A stretch of DNA of 64,000 bases, taken from Otatea glauca (Eukaryota > Streptophyta > Magnoliopsida > Poales > Poaceae). The position numbers and the translations under genes were made by a program. Location: contig CM070719.1 of the NCBI GenBank assembly GCA_036346275.1, positions 32,889,591-32,953,590 on the forward strand, given 5' to 3'. The notes below the pieces were generated by a model, which was not told the DNA's origin, did no database searches, and saw nothing but the letters and a program-made list of their open reading frames with translations. Numbering within the stretch: position 1 is the stretch's first letter; each line of letters begins with the position of its first letter. Positions 19,640-31,939 of the stretch are shown piece after piece.

Positions 19640-22333
19640 GGGATAAAGAGAAGGCCTGGGAACCCAATACTGAATCACAAGACGCTTCAAGGTACCAGCC
19701 AAAGAAAAAGACTGGACTTTAGCGTCTCTCTTATGCTCAACCCTTATGAGATTAGTAGCAACTCTAGTAGATGATCTGGAAGCTGGAACTGGGTTGGCCC
19801 GCCGTGATGCAGAGACCAGAGCATCCTAGTAAGGCTGCCTAGATCTCCTACCAGGAAACACCTCACGCCGTTGATATCTACCTCGATGGGAAAAATGAGG
19901 AATATCATAAGGACGGCGGGTAGATCGACCACGAATAGCTCCAGGACTAAAACTCGAAGAACCAGCACGAAAACCAAGTCTTGGACGTTGCCCAAAACAC
20001 GCAACTCTCTAACCTGTCTAGTAGCAGTGCGTGCCTTAGGAGCACTCAGGATCTGGGGATGACCCTGAATACCCCTAAGAATAGCAACACGCTCACGCCG
20101 AGTGATCTTGGTGCGCCTAAAGCAGAAATCCAACAGGTGATCATCCTTCTTATAGAAGGTGCATGTGTACTTCGCCTTGCTAGAGGCAGAAGCAGCAAGG
20201 GTAGCAACCTTCTGGTCAGAAGTCCCATGAACAACACCAGCAGACCTAAACATAGTGGTATTCACCCTGGGAGCTACCACGATCTCACCACTCTTGGAGC
20301 CATGCATAATGGTAGGAGGATGGTAGTCAAATCCTAGACCCTGATTAAATCGGCTAATCTTGGATTGGTCTAGAATGAGATTGAGCTTCTTCATGCCTCC
20401 TACAAACTTCTCGAGAGTGCTCATGAGATACTCACACTCCCCGAAGAAAGAGGCACAAGAATAACAAGGAAGAGAGGAAGAAGAAGAACCAGAAAGAGAA
20501 GATCTCTCAGTATGTGCATTTTTCTCCCTCAGCACGGCTGCCTCAATCTTGAGGGCCTCATAAGAAACACAAGAAGCATTTCTAATCCTAAGGGCTTGGT
20601 CTTTAAACTTCTTCCTAAGTTCGACTTGGATTTTATCCAAGTCCCCCTCAATCTCATCACATCACAAGCAACTTTCTTCTAACTTATCTAGTTGACATTT
20701 AGAGATTCATTGTTAAGTTTTAGTTGCTTACAGCCATCACATGAGCTGACTAGGTCCTTAGAAGAATGCAATTCAAGTTCATCATTTTTAGAAGAAAGCT
20801 TCCTAAGGTGAGTGCTCATGGCATCAATTTTAGTAAGAAGTTAAGGGCAATTAGCACAGGAAGGAGTAGAGTGAGCATGAAGAAAACTAGCATCTAAAGA
20901 TATAGCATCAATAGATTCATCGCTAGCATTCTTCAACCTAAGACTATCTAGTTCAGACAATACACTATCATGCATAGTCCTTAGGTTCTCCAACTCCACA
21001 AGAAGAGCATCACACAAAGAACAGTCATCAGTGATTCGGGAGGGAGAAGGTCTAAGAGAAGCTAACTCCCAAGTCAAGGTACCTACTTCCTTCTCTAGCT
21101 CTAGCATGAAATTTTTCTAATTTGCAAAAAGCTTCATTAAGCTGGTCATAAGAGGGTACCTCGTCTGAGTCACTATAGAGCTCGGAGTCGCTGATGCCGT
21201 TGGCATCTGCCATGAAGCACATGCCGGTGAAGTCATCGCCGCCTTTATTCTCTTGCGGTACATCCTCGCCCTCATCACTCCATGTCTGTGTTGGAGAGGT
21301 TGATGTCATCAAGGTCAACGAGGACGCGAGGGAAGAGCTTCTTGTTCTTTGAGAATTTGTGGTACTTCTTCTCATACGCTGGCTTGTGAGCTGAAGGCTT
21401 CTTGTTGCGGTTCTTGTCGGTGTAGTCGTTCTTTCTTGAACCGCCAACGTCGTTCTTGCCCTTCTCCAGCTTGGGGCAGTTCGCTCGAATGTGGTTGGGG
21501 CCACCACACTCGAAGCAGGTGATCATACCACCTCTCTTGCTCTCTCTCACCCTCTTGTATGCATGAGAGAACTTGCGAGCTAAAAGAGCAAGCTCATTTT
21601 CTGGAAATTTTTCCAGTTGGTCATCGCTTAGCTCACAAAGGGTGGAGAGGGAAAAACTAACAGAAGAATCAGAATAAGAACATCCAATAGGATCGGTGAC
21701 CAAAGCCGTCGACTGAGATTTCATCTTCTGAGAGACGACATCGATCTCATGAGTCTTGAGGCAGGAATAAAGCCCGTCAAGAGTCAAAGTCGATAAGTCG
21801 GTGGTGTCCTTGATGGTGGTCACCTTCATCTCCCAAATTCGAAGATCGAGTGCGGTCAAGAAATGTCGAGCATTGTCCGAGTCAGGGTATGTGCAACTGA
21901 TTGCTCGGAGGTCGCTCAGAATCTTTATAAAATGACCAAAACACTCGTCAATACTCTCGCCAGCGTGTTGTTCAAATTTGTTGTAATCACGCTTGAATTT
22001 GCCATGTCTCACTGTTTTGATCTGAGTGGTGCCCTCATGGTAAGCATCGAGGGTCACCCAGATCTCGTGAGCAGAATGAAAGTCAGAGATCCTGTCGTAC
22101 TCACCGCGGCTAAGGCCCTGTATGAGGATGTTCCTTGCCTTAGCGTTTGCCTCAACGTCAGCCATATTGCCGGCCGTGACGTGCTCATCGGCAGGAACCT
22201 CATACGGGAGCTTCACCTTCTGCCATATCAGGAAGCCCTGGACAGTGATGTACGACTCCATCCGCGGCTTCCGAAAAGGAAAATCAACTCCATAAATGAT
22301 GGGAGGCTTGTTGGAATATTTTTCCATCGCCAT
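19640..22333 (-). pseudogene. gag: gag of copia element X
   Basis: ATG at 22333 (MAMEKYSNKPP) is chosen because copy B starts at the matching ATG (24268). The N-terminal 355-residue stretch has the copia UBN2-type Gag core (DFHSAHEIWVTLDAYHEGTT, YNKFEQHAGESIDECFGHF) and a CCHC knuckle CFECGGPNHIRANC near residue 285. A long coiled-coil-like segment follows (LVELENLRTMHDSVLSELD). A second knuckle YTCTFYKKDDHLLDFCF has Tyr at its second Cys. Gag of this length with a coiled coil and a second knuckle fits the SIRE lineage. Frameshifts near 21100-21275 and 20640-20840 break it. It lies just downstream of the primer-binding site. Confidence 0.85.
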
Positions 22334-22373
22334 GGCTCTCAAGACCAGTCAAGATCTATGGAAGAGCAAAACT

Positions 22374-22386
22374 GGCACTGATTCCA
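22374..22386 (-). other. Primer-binding site of element X
   Basis: Minus strand reads TGGAATCAGTGCC, a decayed form of TGGTATCAGAGCC found at 24215 in element B. It lies two bases inside the LTR end. Confidence 0.75.
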
Positions 22387-22388
22387 AT

Positions 22389-22588
22389 TGAAGGACAGAG
22401 ATGGCGATCAGAGAGGGGTGAATGATCCCAAAATAAATTTTGTCCCACAAAGAAACCAAGCCAAAAACCTTAAAAAAACAAATGGAAGTGGAAGAATCAG
22501 TTTTTTAGAATTTTCATCCTGAGGTCGGCACTACCACAAACTTGGCACTATCGGAGTACTGAAGCAGTAGTGTCGAGGTATTGTAACT
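22389..22588 (-). mobile_element. 5' LTR of element X, U5 end
   Basis: In minus orientation it ends ctgtccttca, next to the primer-binding site. It is interrupted at 22588 by element B, with TAACT duplicated, and continues at 33574-35091. Confidence 0.8.
22584..22588. repeat. Target site duplication of element B, left
   Basis: TAACT, repeated exactly at 33569-33573 right after the 3' LTR. It proves that B inserted as a unit into LTR X. Confidence 0.9.
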
Positions 22589-24212
22589 TGAAGGACCATG
22601 TGGAGGTCCATCCATGTTTGTGATGAGTATTTGACTTTATTTGAGCAAGGTGTGCTCAAGTTTGAGTTTGATTTGGATTGATTTTCAAAATGAAGCAATT
22701 TGAGTTGTCTCTGCCAGGAGTGGCAGTACCGGTTGTATGGACGCGGTAGTGATGAGTTGGATGGTTTATTGCACATCTTTGTGGGCATTGCTATGTGAGG
22801 AGTTTCCTTGTCTTTGATGGTTGCAGGACGACGGTGCTAGGTCATGGTGAGGCGAAGGATGACCGGACTAGGCGAGGAGCGCTGAGGTCCGACGGCTGGG
22901 AGATCGCCGAAGATGATCGGAGACGGAGTCCGGCAAGTCAAGAAGACAAGGAAAGGAGATGATGCTAGCTAGATGCCGCGTGGATCAATGAGGACCGCTT
23001 GATTGAGGTCTAGTTGATAGGTTAGCGGGTCTAGGTAGTATGCTTTGAAAACTGCAAGAAAACCCGTATGTGTGTGGGTTTTGGGTTAGCCCTTGCATGG
23101 CTGTGTGTTTGGTTAATCCTAGCCCTTAGATGAGTGCTCTAGGTTGAGGGACTCATCCAAGGGTGGTAGGTGGCCCAAGAGTAGTATAAATAGGGGTGGA
23201 GGGGTAGCCTCCTTCCCTTGAAGGTGTTGAGGTTTTTACGCTCATTTGAGCTTTGCCCACATGAATGTGAGGCTTTGTAACCTCCCTTCCAGAAATGAAA
23301 GTTTTATTCATCCACCTCTGAATTTATTTTATGATTTACATTATGTCTTTACTTTACGCAATTTAAATTCAGCATTTACTTTCCGCAATTACATTCCCGC
23401 AATTTACTTTCAAGTAATTTGATTTGCCTCCTTCCTTCTAAATGCTGCTGTTCTTGGATGTTTTGAGTGTGTTCATATGGTTTTACATCTCTTTGCACTC
23501 TTGGATTGAGTAGAGAACATCTTTTCTTTCAAGTTCCAACTTTGTTCTGAACTTGTTCTTCGCGCAGCAGTCAGTGTTTGATTTTTTTAAAAATATAGAG
23601 AAATCCTTTTTGAGTGATTCTTATTGGAGGGGGTGCGGGACTCTGATATCCACTTGTAGAAAAATTTTGGAGTTCACTTGTTGTACCGTTTGGGCGCCAT
23701 GAGGTGAAAACCGAGCCCCAAACGTTCTGCTCGAAGTTCTTGACCAGACTGTGTTCTTCGATTTTTCGTATTTTTTCTGTAAGGCTTTTTGAGGAGAAAT
23801 TTGGTGGAGTTCTTCAAGACTCTGATGCTCACAGGGAGAAAAAGTCTCAAAATTTTGTGAGCTACAGAAACCCACCAACCTCCTGTGCAAATTGAGGACA
23901 AGTTCTGGGAATTCTGTTTTTGCTTTTCTGAAAGTGACTTTTGTGATTTGAATTGATGTCCTTTCTAAAAGCAAGAGTTTGAATTGATTCCTCTTTATCT
24001 TGGACACTAGACAACCAGGATTGTGACTCAAAAATCCCCACATATTTTATGGTACTTATCCATGCAAGCTTGGGGTACACATAGTTGTCTAGTTTTTCGG
24101 GTTTTTCACAATTCCTTTTGAGCGATCTTGTCGAGGTTTTTGTTGGAGTATTTTGGGGGAATTTTTATTTGCGACCATTCACACCCCTTCTGTTCGCCAT
24201 TTCGGTCCTTCA
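22589..24212 (+). mobile_element. 5' LTR of element B
   Basis: Runs from TGAAGGACC to GGTCCTTCA (a 9-bp perfect terminal inverted repeat). It carries a TATA box at 23185. The first half is gene-like in GC content; the tail before the primer site has ttgcgaccattcacacccc, common in copia LTR ends. Reading frames on the minus strand (for example 23621-24043) occur in both LTRs of B and have no known domain. Confidence 0.93.
23185..23192 (+). promoter_or_regulatory. TATA box of element B 5' LTR
   Basis: TATAAATA in agtagTATAAATAgggg. The same box is at 32533-32540 in the 3' LTR, and on the minus strand at 34268-34275 (X) and 52399-52406 (D), so it is conserved across the family. Confidence 0.65.
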
Positions 24213-24214
24213 AT

Positions 24215-24227
24215 TGGTATCAGAGCC
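24215..24227 (+). other. Primer-binding site of element B
   Basis: TGGTATCAGAGCC, a perfect match to the complement of plant initiator tRNA-Met 3' end, two bases after the LTR. Confidence 0.92.
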
Positions 24228-24267
24228 GGTTTTGCTCTTCCATAGATCTTGACCGGTCTCAAGAGCC

Positions 24268-26610
24268 ATGGCGACGGACAAATATTCCACCAAGCCTCCC
24301 ATCTTTAATGGAGTTGATTTTCCTTTTGGAAATCCTGATGGAGTCATACATCATCGCCTGTACTACCCGATATGGAAGAAGGTGAAACTCCCGTATGAGG
24401 TTCCCGCGATGAAAATGTCACGCCATCAATATGGTTGACGTTGAGGCTAATGCTAAGGCAAGGAACATTCTCATACAGGTCTTAGCCGTGAGTATGATAG
24501 ATTTTCACCTTCGCTCCGCCACGAGATTTGGGTAACCTCGATGCTTACCATGAGGGCTCTACTCAAATCAAGACTGTGAGGCAGATTCAGTTCAAGCGCG
24601 AGTACAACAAGTTTGATCAACGCTACCGTGAGAGTCTCGACGAGTGTTTTGGTCGGTTTACAAAGATTTTGAGCGACCTCCGAGCAGCTTGGTTGCATAT
24701 ACCCGACTCGGACAATGCTCGCATTTCTTGACCGCACTCGACCTTCGGTTTGGGAGATGAAGGTGACCACCATCAAGGACACCACCGACTTATCGACTCG
24801 ACTCTTGACGGGCTTTATTCCGCCTCAAGACTCATGAGATCGATGTCGCTCTCTCGGAAGACGAAATCTCGGTCGATGGCTTTGGTCACCGATCCCATTG
24901 GATCTTCTTCTTCCGATCCTTCTATTGGTTTCTCTCTTCCGCCTTTGCGAGCTAAGCGATGACCAACTGGAAAAATTTCGGAAAATGAGCTTGCTCTTCT
25001 CGCCGCAAGTTTTCTCATGCATACAAGAGGGTGAGAGAGAGGAAGAGAGGTGGCATGATCACCGCTTGAGTGTGGTGGCCCCAACCACATTCGCGAACTG
25101 TCCCAAGCCGGAGAAGGGCAAGAATGACGCTTGGCGGTTCGGGCAAGAACGACTACACCGACAAGAACCGCAACAAGAAGCCTCCAGCCGTGAACTGCGC
25201 ACGAGAAGAAGTACCGCAACTTCTCCAAGAACAAGAAGCTCTTCCACCGCGTCCTTGCCGCGCTTGACGACATCAACCTCTCCGACACGGAGACATGGAG
25301 CGACGAGGGCGAGGATGATCCGCAAGAGAAGAAAGGCGGCGACGACTTCTCCCAAGATGTGCTTCATGGCCGACACAAACGACATCGGCGACTCCAAGCT
25401 CTACAAATGACTGGACGAGGTACCCTCCTATGACCAGCTCAACGAAGCTTTACGCAAATTAGGAAAATTTCATGCTAGAGCTAGAGCTAGGTGTACGGAG
25501 CTTGAGAAGGAAGTAGGTACCTTGACTCGGAGTTAGCTTCACTTAGATCTTCTCCTCCCGAGTCACCGATGATTGCTCTTGTGTGATGCTATTCTTGTGG
25601 AGTTGGAGAACCTAAGGACCATACATGATAGTGTGCTTGTTGAACTTGATGGTCTTAGGTTGAAGAATGCTAGCACTAGTTCTGTTGATGCTATTCCTGT
25701 TGAGGCTAGTTTTCTTCATGCTCACTCCACTCCATCATGCTCTAATTGCCCTAAATTGCTTGTCAAATTGATGCCATGAGCTAACACCTTAGGAAGCTTT
25801 CTGCTAGAAACAATGAACTTGAATCACATGCTTCTAAGGACCCAATCGGCTCATGTGAGGGTCAGAAGCAATTAAAACTTGACAATGAAACCTCAATGTC
25901 AAGTGTGCTAAACTTGCTAAGGACTTACTAGATAAGTCACAAAAATATTGCTTATGATGTAATCGAGATTGTGGGGACTTGGATAAAATCCATGTCGAGC
26001 TTAGGAAGAAATTAGAAGACCAAGCCCATAGAATTAGAGATGCTCCTTATGCTTTCTTGTGAGGCCCTCAAGATTGAGGCAGCCTGTCGAGGAGAAAATG
26101 CACGTCTTGAGAGAGCTCATCTTTCCGGTTCTTCTACCTCTCCTTCCCCTGCTCTTCTTGTGCTTCTTTCTTCCGAGATTGCCAAGATCTTATGAGCACT
26201 CTCGAGAAGTTTGTTGGAGGCAAGAAGAAGCTCAATCTTATTCTAGACCAATCCAAGATTAGTAGATTCAATCAAGGTCTAGGATTTGATCCCTTGAGCA
26301 CGCCGCGCATCCTCCCACCATTGTGCGCGGCTCCAAGAGTGGTGAGATTGTGGTAGCTCCTGAGTGAGTACCACCGTGTTTAGGTTTGCTAGGGTTGTCC
26401 ATAGGACTTCGACCGTATGGGTGTTACTCCTATTGCTTCGCCTCTAGCAAGGCGGCACACATGCACCTTCCGTAAGAAGGATAGTCACCTAGTAGATTTT
26501 TGCTTCAGCGCGCCAAGATCACTCGGTGTGAGCGTGTTGTCGCTCTTAGGGGTATTCGTGGTCATCCCTGCACTTTGAGTGCTCCTAAGACACACACCGC
26601 TTCTAGACAA
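24268..26610 (+). pseudogene. gag: gag of element B, broken
   Basis: ATG at 24268 (MATDKYSTKPPIFNGVDFPF) lies shortly after the primer site. Matches to the gag of X continue in shifting frames: LDAYHEGSTQIKTVRQIQFK, YNKFDQRYRESLDECFGRF, the coiled-coil region (LVELENLRTIHDSVLVELDG), and a second knuckle reading CTFRKKDSHLVDFC near 26455-26500, where the second Cys is Arg. The first CCHC knuckle is interrupted by a deletion near 25080. Many frame changes are short losses of 1-5 bases relative to X. No functional Gag could be made from this reading. Confidence 0.85.
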
Positions 26611-27029
26611 AGTTAGAGAGTCGCTTTTTTTTGGGCAAAGCCCGTGACTTGGTTTTCATGCTAGTTCTTCGAGTTTTAGTCCCGAGCTGTTCAGAGTCGG
26701 GCTTTTCCGCCGCCCTCTTGATATTCCTCGCTTTTCCCATCGAGGTAGATATCGCGGCGTGAGGTGTTTTCGGTAGGAGATCTAGGCACCTTATCGGGAT
26801 GGTCCGGCTTTTGCACCACGGCGTACAACCCAGCTTTGACTCCTAGATTATCTACCGAGTTGCTCCCGATCGTGTGAGAGTTGAGCGTCAGAGAGACACT
26901 CGAGTCCATCTTCTTCTCGTGGTCGGTACTGAGGTGTCGATGGTTCAAGATTGGGTTCCTAAGTCTTCACTCTATCCCAAGATCGAGTCATCTTTCTCTC
27001 TTGTGTCTTGATCAGTTCGCTTGATGGGG

Positions 27030-30000
27030 AAGGGCGATGTTTGGATTGTTGACTCGGTTGTTCTCGCCATATGACCGAGATTCTCGTTGGTTCTCTTCCT
27101 AGTCCGAGCCCCGGTGATGAGTTAATCACTTTGGGGATGCATCTTCGTAGAGTCATTGCTAAAGGTACCATCCGCATTAACCAAAATTTCTTTCTTAAAG
27201 ATGTTGCCTTAGTAAGTAAGTCGCAATACAATCTGCTCTGCTTTCACCTTATCGATGACTCTTTCGAGGTAAGCTTCAAGAGTAATGCCCAGAGAATCCT
27301 TGATTCATCGTGAGGGTTAGTTTATGGATTTCTAGATTTGGGAGAGTCTTTCGTGCTGATTTTTCCGCTTCTTCTGGAGACTCTCTTCGATGTTTGATTG
27401 CTTCTGAGTCCCGTGATCTCTCCTTCTGGCATAGGAGACTTGGTCACATTGGTTTTGATCATTTGACCCGAGTTAGCAGCCATGATCTCATTCGGGGTTT
27501 GCCCAAACTCAAGATGGTCAAAGACTTAGTTTGTTCTCCTTGCCGACATGGCAAGATGGTTACTGCTTCTCATCCTCCAGTCACCGTAGTGATGACTGAT
27601 GCACCAGGACAGCTTTTACATATGGACACCGTTGGTCCAAATAGAGTGCAACAACAGGAGGGAAGTGATATGTTCTTGTCATCGTTGATGATTTTTCTAG
27701 ATACTCTTGGGTATTCTTCATGGCCTCAAGGATGAGACTTTTCTCACTTCAGGGTTTGATCAAGAGGTTGTCTATTGAGCTCCTGTGTGCATTACGAGCT
27801 ATACGCAGTGATAATGGCACGGAGTTCAAGAATTCCTACTTTGAGAGTTTTTGTGTGGAGTCCTGTTTAGAGCATCGCTTCTCTTCTCCTACGCCTCACA
27901 GAATGGCGAGTGGAAAGGAAGAACAGACCTCGTTGAGATGGCTGTGACGATGCTAGACGAGTACAAGACTCTAGGAAGTTTTGGGCTGAGGCTATAGCTA
28001 CCGCTGCCATGTTTCTAATCGCGTGTTTTTGAGAGCACATTTGCATCGCACTTTATGAGTTGAGGTATGGGCAAAGCCCAGGTGTCTCATTTTCGCTGCT
28101 TGCAAGTGTTTTATCTTGAAGTCCGTAACCTAGATAAGTTTGAGTCTCGCTCTTCCGATGGTATCTTTCTAGGTTACTCGACTTCTTCTCGTAGCTATAG
28201 GGTCCGGAGTGTTGATGCATAGGATCATAGAGACCGTGATGTGACCTTCGATGAGGCTAGCCTGTGAGCTAGACCGATGTTTCGTGCTCTTCTTATCCCT
28301 CCGAGACCATCTTTGTAGAAGATGAGGATGATGGAGATGATGGTGTTCCACCGATCCAGCTTCCTCTATACCCGAGGTGCCTCCTGCTTCCATTTCGCAC
28401 CTCGAGTGATCACCCTTGCCTTCCGACTCTCCTTCAAATGAGTGGCTCGCCTCCTACCTCTTCTCGTGCATGAGGTAGAGGCCACTCGCCTCGTCCTCCC
28501 GTCATATCCAGAAGCTCATCCACCGATCGATCATTGGTGATCTGCTTGAGCGCCACCGCTCAAAATCAGTTTGTCCAGCCGCCTCCACTCGCCTTCGCTG
28601 CCTCCTTTGAGCCGAAGATGTTTCTCATGCATTATCCGATGAATCGTGGATTAATGCTATGCATGAGGAACTTGAGAACTTTGAGAGGAACAAGGTATGG
28701 CAGCTTGTCGAGCCCCCATCTGGTCATAATGTCATTGGGACCAAGTGGGTGTTCAAAAACAAGCAGAGTGAGGATGGGGTTGTCATTCGCAACAAGGCTA
28801 GGCTAGTTGCACAAGGTTTTTCTCAGGTTGAGGGTCTTGACTTTGAGGAGACCTTTGCCCCCGTAGCTAGACTAGAGGCTATTAGGATCCCGCTGCATTC
28901 TCTCGCATCCCGTGGCTTCAAACTCTATCAAATGGATGTCAAGAGTGCATTCCTCAATGGCTATATTGAGGAAGAGGTTTATGTCAAACAACCTCCAGGA
29001 TTTGAGAACCCCAAGTTTTCGAGTCATGTATACAAGCTCTCCAAAGCTTTGTATGGACTCAAGCAGGCCCCCAGAGCATGGTATGAGAGGCTCAAGTCTT
29101 ATCTTCTCAGCCATGACTTCAAAATGGGCATAGTAGACAAAACTCGCTCATCGACACCATGAGTCTCATTTTCTTCTTGTCCGCATTTATGTGGACGATA
29201 TCATTTTTGGTGGCTCGCCTCATTCGCTTGTGTCTCAGCTTTCGAGGTGATGAGCACAGAGTTTGAGATGAGTATGATGGGCGAGTTGAGCTACTTTCTT
29301 GGCTTCCAAATCAAGCGCACTGGAGGGCACTTTCTTGCATCAAGGCAAATATACCCGTGACCTCCCGAGGCGCTTCGACATATCCGATGGGAAGCCGATG
29401 ATGACTCCTATGGCCACCACCGCTGTCCTCGAGCCCGATGAGGATGGTGAGCCTCGCGATCAAAAGGAGTTTCGAGCATGATCGGCTCCTCTTGTACCTC
29501 ACCGCTTCGAGGCCGACATACATTTTGTCAGTGTGTCAGGCGCCGATTTCAAGCTTCTCCTCGCGCTCTCACCGCCAGCGGTCAAGCGCATCTTCGTACC
29601 TTCGTGCTACCACCGATTATGGTATTTGGTACTCTTCGCCTTCTTGTCTATCTCTTAGAGCCTTTTCGATGCCGACTTTGTCGGGTCAGAGGATAGATAG
29701 GAAGAGCACTTCCGCACTTGCCAATTCATTGGCACTTCTCTTGTTTCTTGGTCATCTAGGAAGCACCGAGTTGCACACCCACCACGAGGCCGAGTATGTT
29801 GTCAGCAGCCGCTTGTCAGAGCTGTGCTCTGATGAGATCGACCTTACGGACTATGGGTTAGAGATAGAGAGTGTGCCACTTTTCTCGTGACAACACTTCA
29901 GCTATTTGCATTGCTAAAAACCCAAAGGCAACATTCCCGACCAAGCACATTGATATTAGATATCACTTCCTTAGAGACCATGTGGAGAAGGGAGATATCG

Positions 30001-30098
30001 CGCTCATTCAGAGAGAGTGACCTTCGCTAGCCGATATTTTCACCAAGCCTTTGGATAGCTCCAGATTTGTTGCCTTGAGGAGTGAGCTTGAGTCGTGA
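27030..30098 (+). pseudogene. pol: pol of element B (PR, INT, RT, RNase H), broken
   Basis: Protease begins near 27030 (GDVWIVDS) and loses frame directly at the active-site triplet. Integrase: intact zinc region FWHRRLGHIGFDHL ... DLVCSPCRHGKM (27420-27560) and catalytic SDNGTEFKNSYFESF near 27810. RT: NKARLVAQGFSQVEGLDFEE, YQMDVKSAFLNGYIEEE and, after a frameshift, an intact YVDD at about 29190. RNase H text (RIDRKSTSA, HHEAEYVVSSR) lies at 29690-29820. At least eight frame changes break the polyprotein. Catalytic residues are better kept than in X, which agrees with a younger copy damaged mainly by small indels. Confidence 0.87.
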
Positions 30099-31929
30099 GC
30101 CCTTACGCCTTTCGTGAGGGGAGCTGGTTTGTATATTATGTATTATATGTTTTCTTCCACTTTTCTTTTCTTTGTGTTTCTTCCGGGTGACTTTGGGCTT
30201 GTTTTCTTGAGTTGAGTTCACTCACTTAGACTTCTCGCATGCCTTGCATTGACCTCTTATCTTGTGCTTTAGGTTGCTATCATGCGTGATTAGTCGTTCT
30301 CTCTTCTCTCTAGGTTGAGTTCCCTCACGCCTTATAAGTCTAGCGTATTGGGCCTCCTGGTAGACAGGTCCTGTGTGCACTCCTTAGTTGGGATCTAGAG
30401 TCGCCTTCCTATGTCACCATCGGGAAGATAAGAGCGAGTCCGAGCCGAGTGAGTTTCTTCTATCTTTTCTATGCTCTATAGCCATCCAGCTTTTGCGCTT
30501 TCTCGACTTCTTCTCCTCATTCTGCTTTTTCCGTTATTATTGAGTTCATTCGGTTTTCTTTATGCCTAATCTTGATAATAACTCAACTTTAACCAGATTT
30601 GAGCTTAAAATTGATTCATTTGTTGAGGGGAGTTTGGGAATCTGTTCATGCATTGCATTTAGACTGCATTTTCTGTTTTATGAGCTTTGTCTATTATGCA
30701 ATTGATTTCTTCTTCATGCTATACACCATGCTACATCATTTGAAGAAAATCACTAGCTTAGGTATGTCCAAGTTCATTTAACTTGCTAAGGTTAAAAATG
30801 AAATAAGCCTTAAATGAAAAACTTGATGAAACTTGTTGCTTTTACTTGCTAGGTTTCTTCTCTAGAGGTTTGTGCCATAATTTGAGAAATTTAGGAGTTC
30901 TCTAGAGTCCCTATAGCAACTTGGGTGAAACTAGTTTGATCCATGCTAGAGTCCTTCAATTGCTCATGAATCGTTGTGCTAAAAATGAAAATTAAACAAA
31001 ATTGACTCTTCTTGTGCACATTCGACTCAACACCTTGTATTCACAAGACCGCTTCCCATTGCACTTGGGATGAACTTGGAATACATCGTGTTTGACCTAG
31101 ACCATCCTCTTAAGAGTTCATCTTGAGATGGTCGACACGGCTTGAGTCAATTGGTTGTCAAAAGAAAATGCAAATAAATTAAAAACAAAGACATATGTGG
31201 GTAAAGAATGCAAATAATGTCAAACATTTGCACCCCGTCATGTCTTGTATGATGATAAATCAAAATTTGCATTAAGTGATAAATGAGCCCAAGGACCTTG
31301 TATGCTCTTCTAGATTCCCCAACGTGTTGAGTAGGTTGAACTCTAGGTTTTCCTTTGATCCTTAGAGTGGCTATTCTTCTATTTTTGAAACTAAAGCTAA
31401 GTGTTGCACTTGTCAAATCTTGATAAAATGAAATATTCAAATCTAAGCTTGTATTTGCACTTGGACATATCTTAGACTAGTCTAATCTAAAAATTGACTA
31501 GCTTGGTGTGATATCTTGTCATTGTGATCAATTGATAATCTTCAAAGCTCTTTCGATTGCATTTCATGCATACATAAAAAATTGATGCCTATATTGCCAA
31601 AAGGGGAGAAAACGAGAAAAGGCATCACTAAAAAGATAAAATGTGAATGCTTATTTGGTTATTATGATCTTTGTAAAACTATGCTACTACTTCTTGGATC
31701 ATAATCTCATAATCACATTTGACATGTTTAGTTGGATTTTAGAGTTTTGTTGAAAACTTGCTCTTTCTTAAATTTAACTCTAAAATCTGAATTCCTCTTC
31801 GTCAACTTGGTCATGGTTCTAATTTCTATCTTTGGACCAAGTTAGACTTTGCAACTAAAAATTGCTTTCTTCTTCATTTTCTTCAAACTCAAATTTATGC
31901 CTTTTGTATGGTTTGTCAATATACTCATC
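30099..31929 (+). other. Long noncoding 3' spacer of element B
   Basis: About 1.8 kb between the end of pol and the polypurine tract. No frame longer than 60-97 residues, and none with a recognisable domain or an envelope-like membrane pattern. Its text recurs in X (9992-11264) and D (53302-54844), for example gttgctataggaactctag on the opposite strand, so it is a conserved part of the family. SIRE-lineage elements often carry extra sequence here, sometimes an env-like ORF; I see none. Confidence 0.75.
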
Positions 31930-31938
31930 AAGGGGAGA
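31930..31938 (+). other. Polypurine tract of element B
   Basis: AAGGGGAGA one base before the 3' LTR; it would prime plus-strand DNA synthesis. Confidence 0.85.
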
Positions 31939-31939
31939 T

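Noticed and set aside
23621..24043. 140-codon minus-strand frame in the 5' LTR of B, and its longer twin at 32728-33399
   Set aside because: It repeats because LTRs repeat; antisense to the LTR, with no domain.
30099..31929. Envelope-like gene after copia pol
   Set aside because: No frame over 97 residues, no signal peptide with transmembrane pattern, and no conservation of frames between copies B, X and D.
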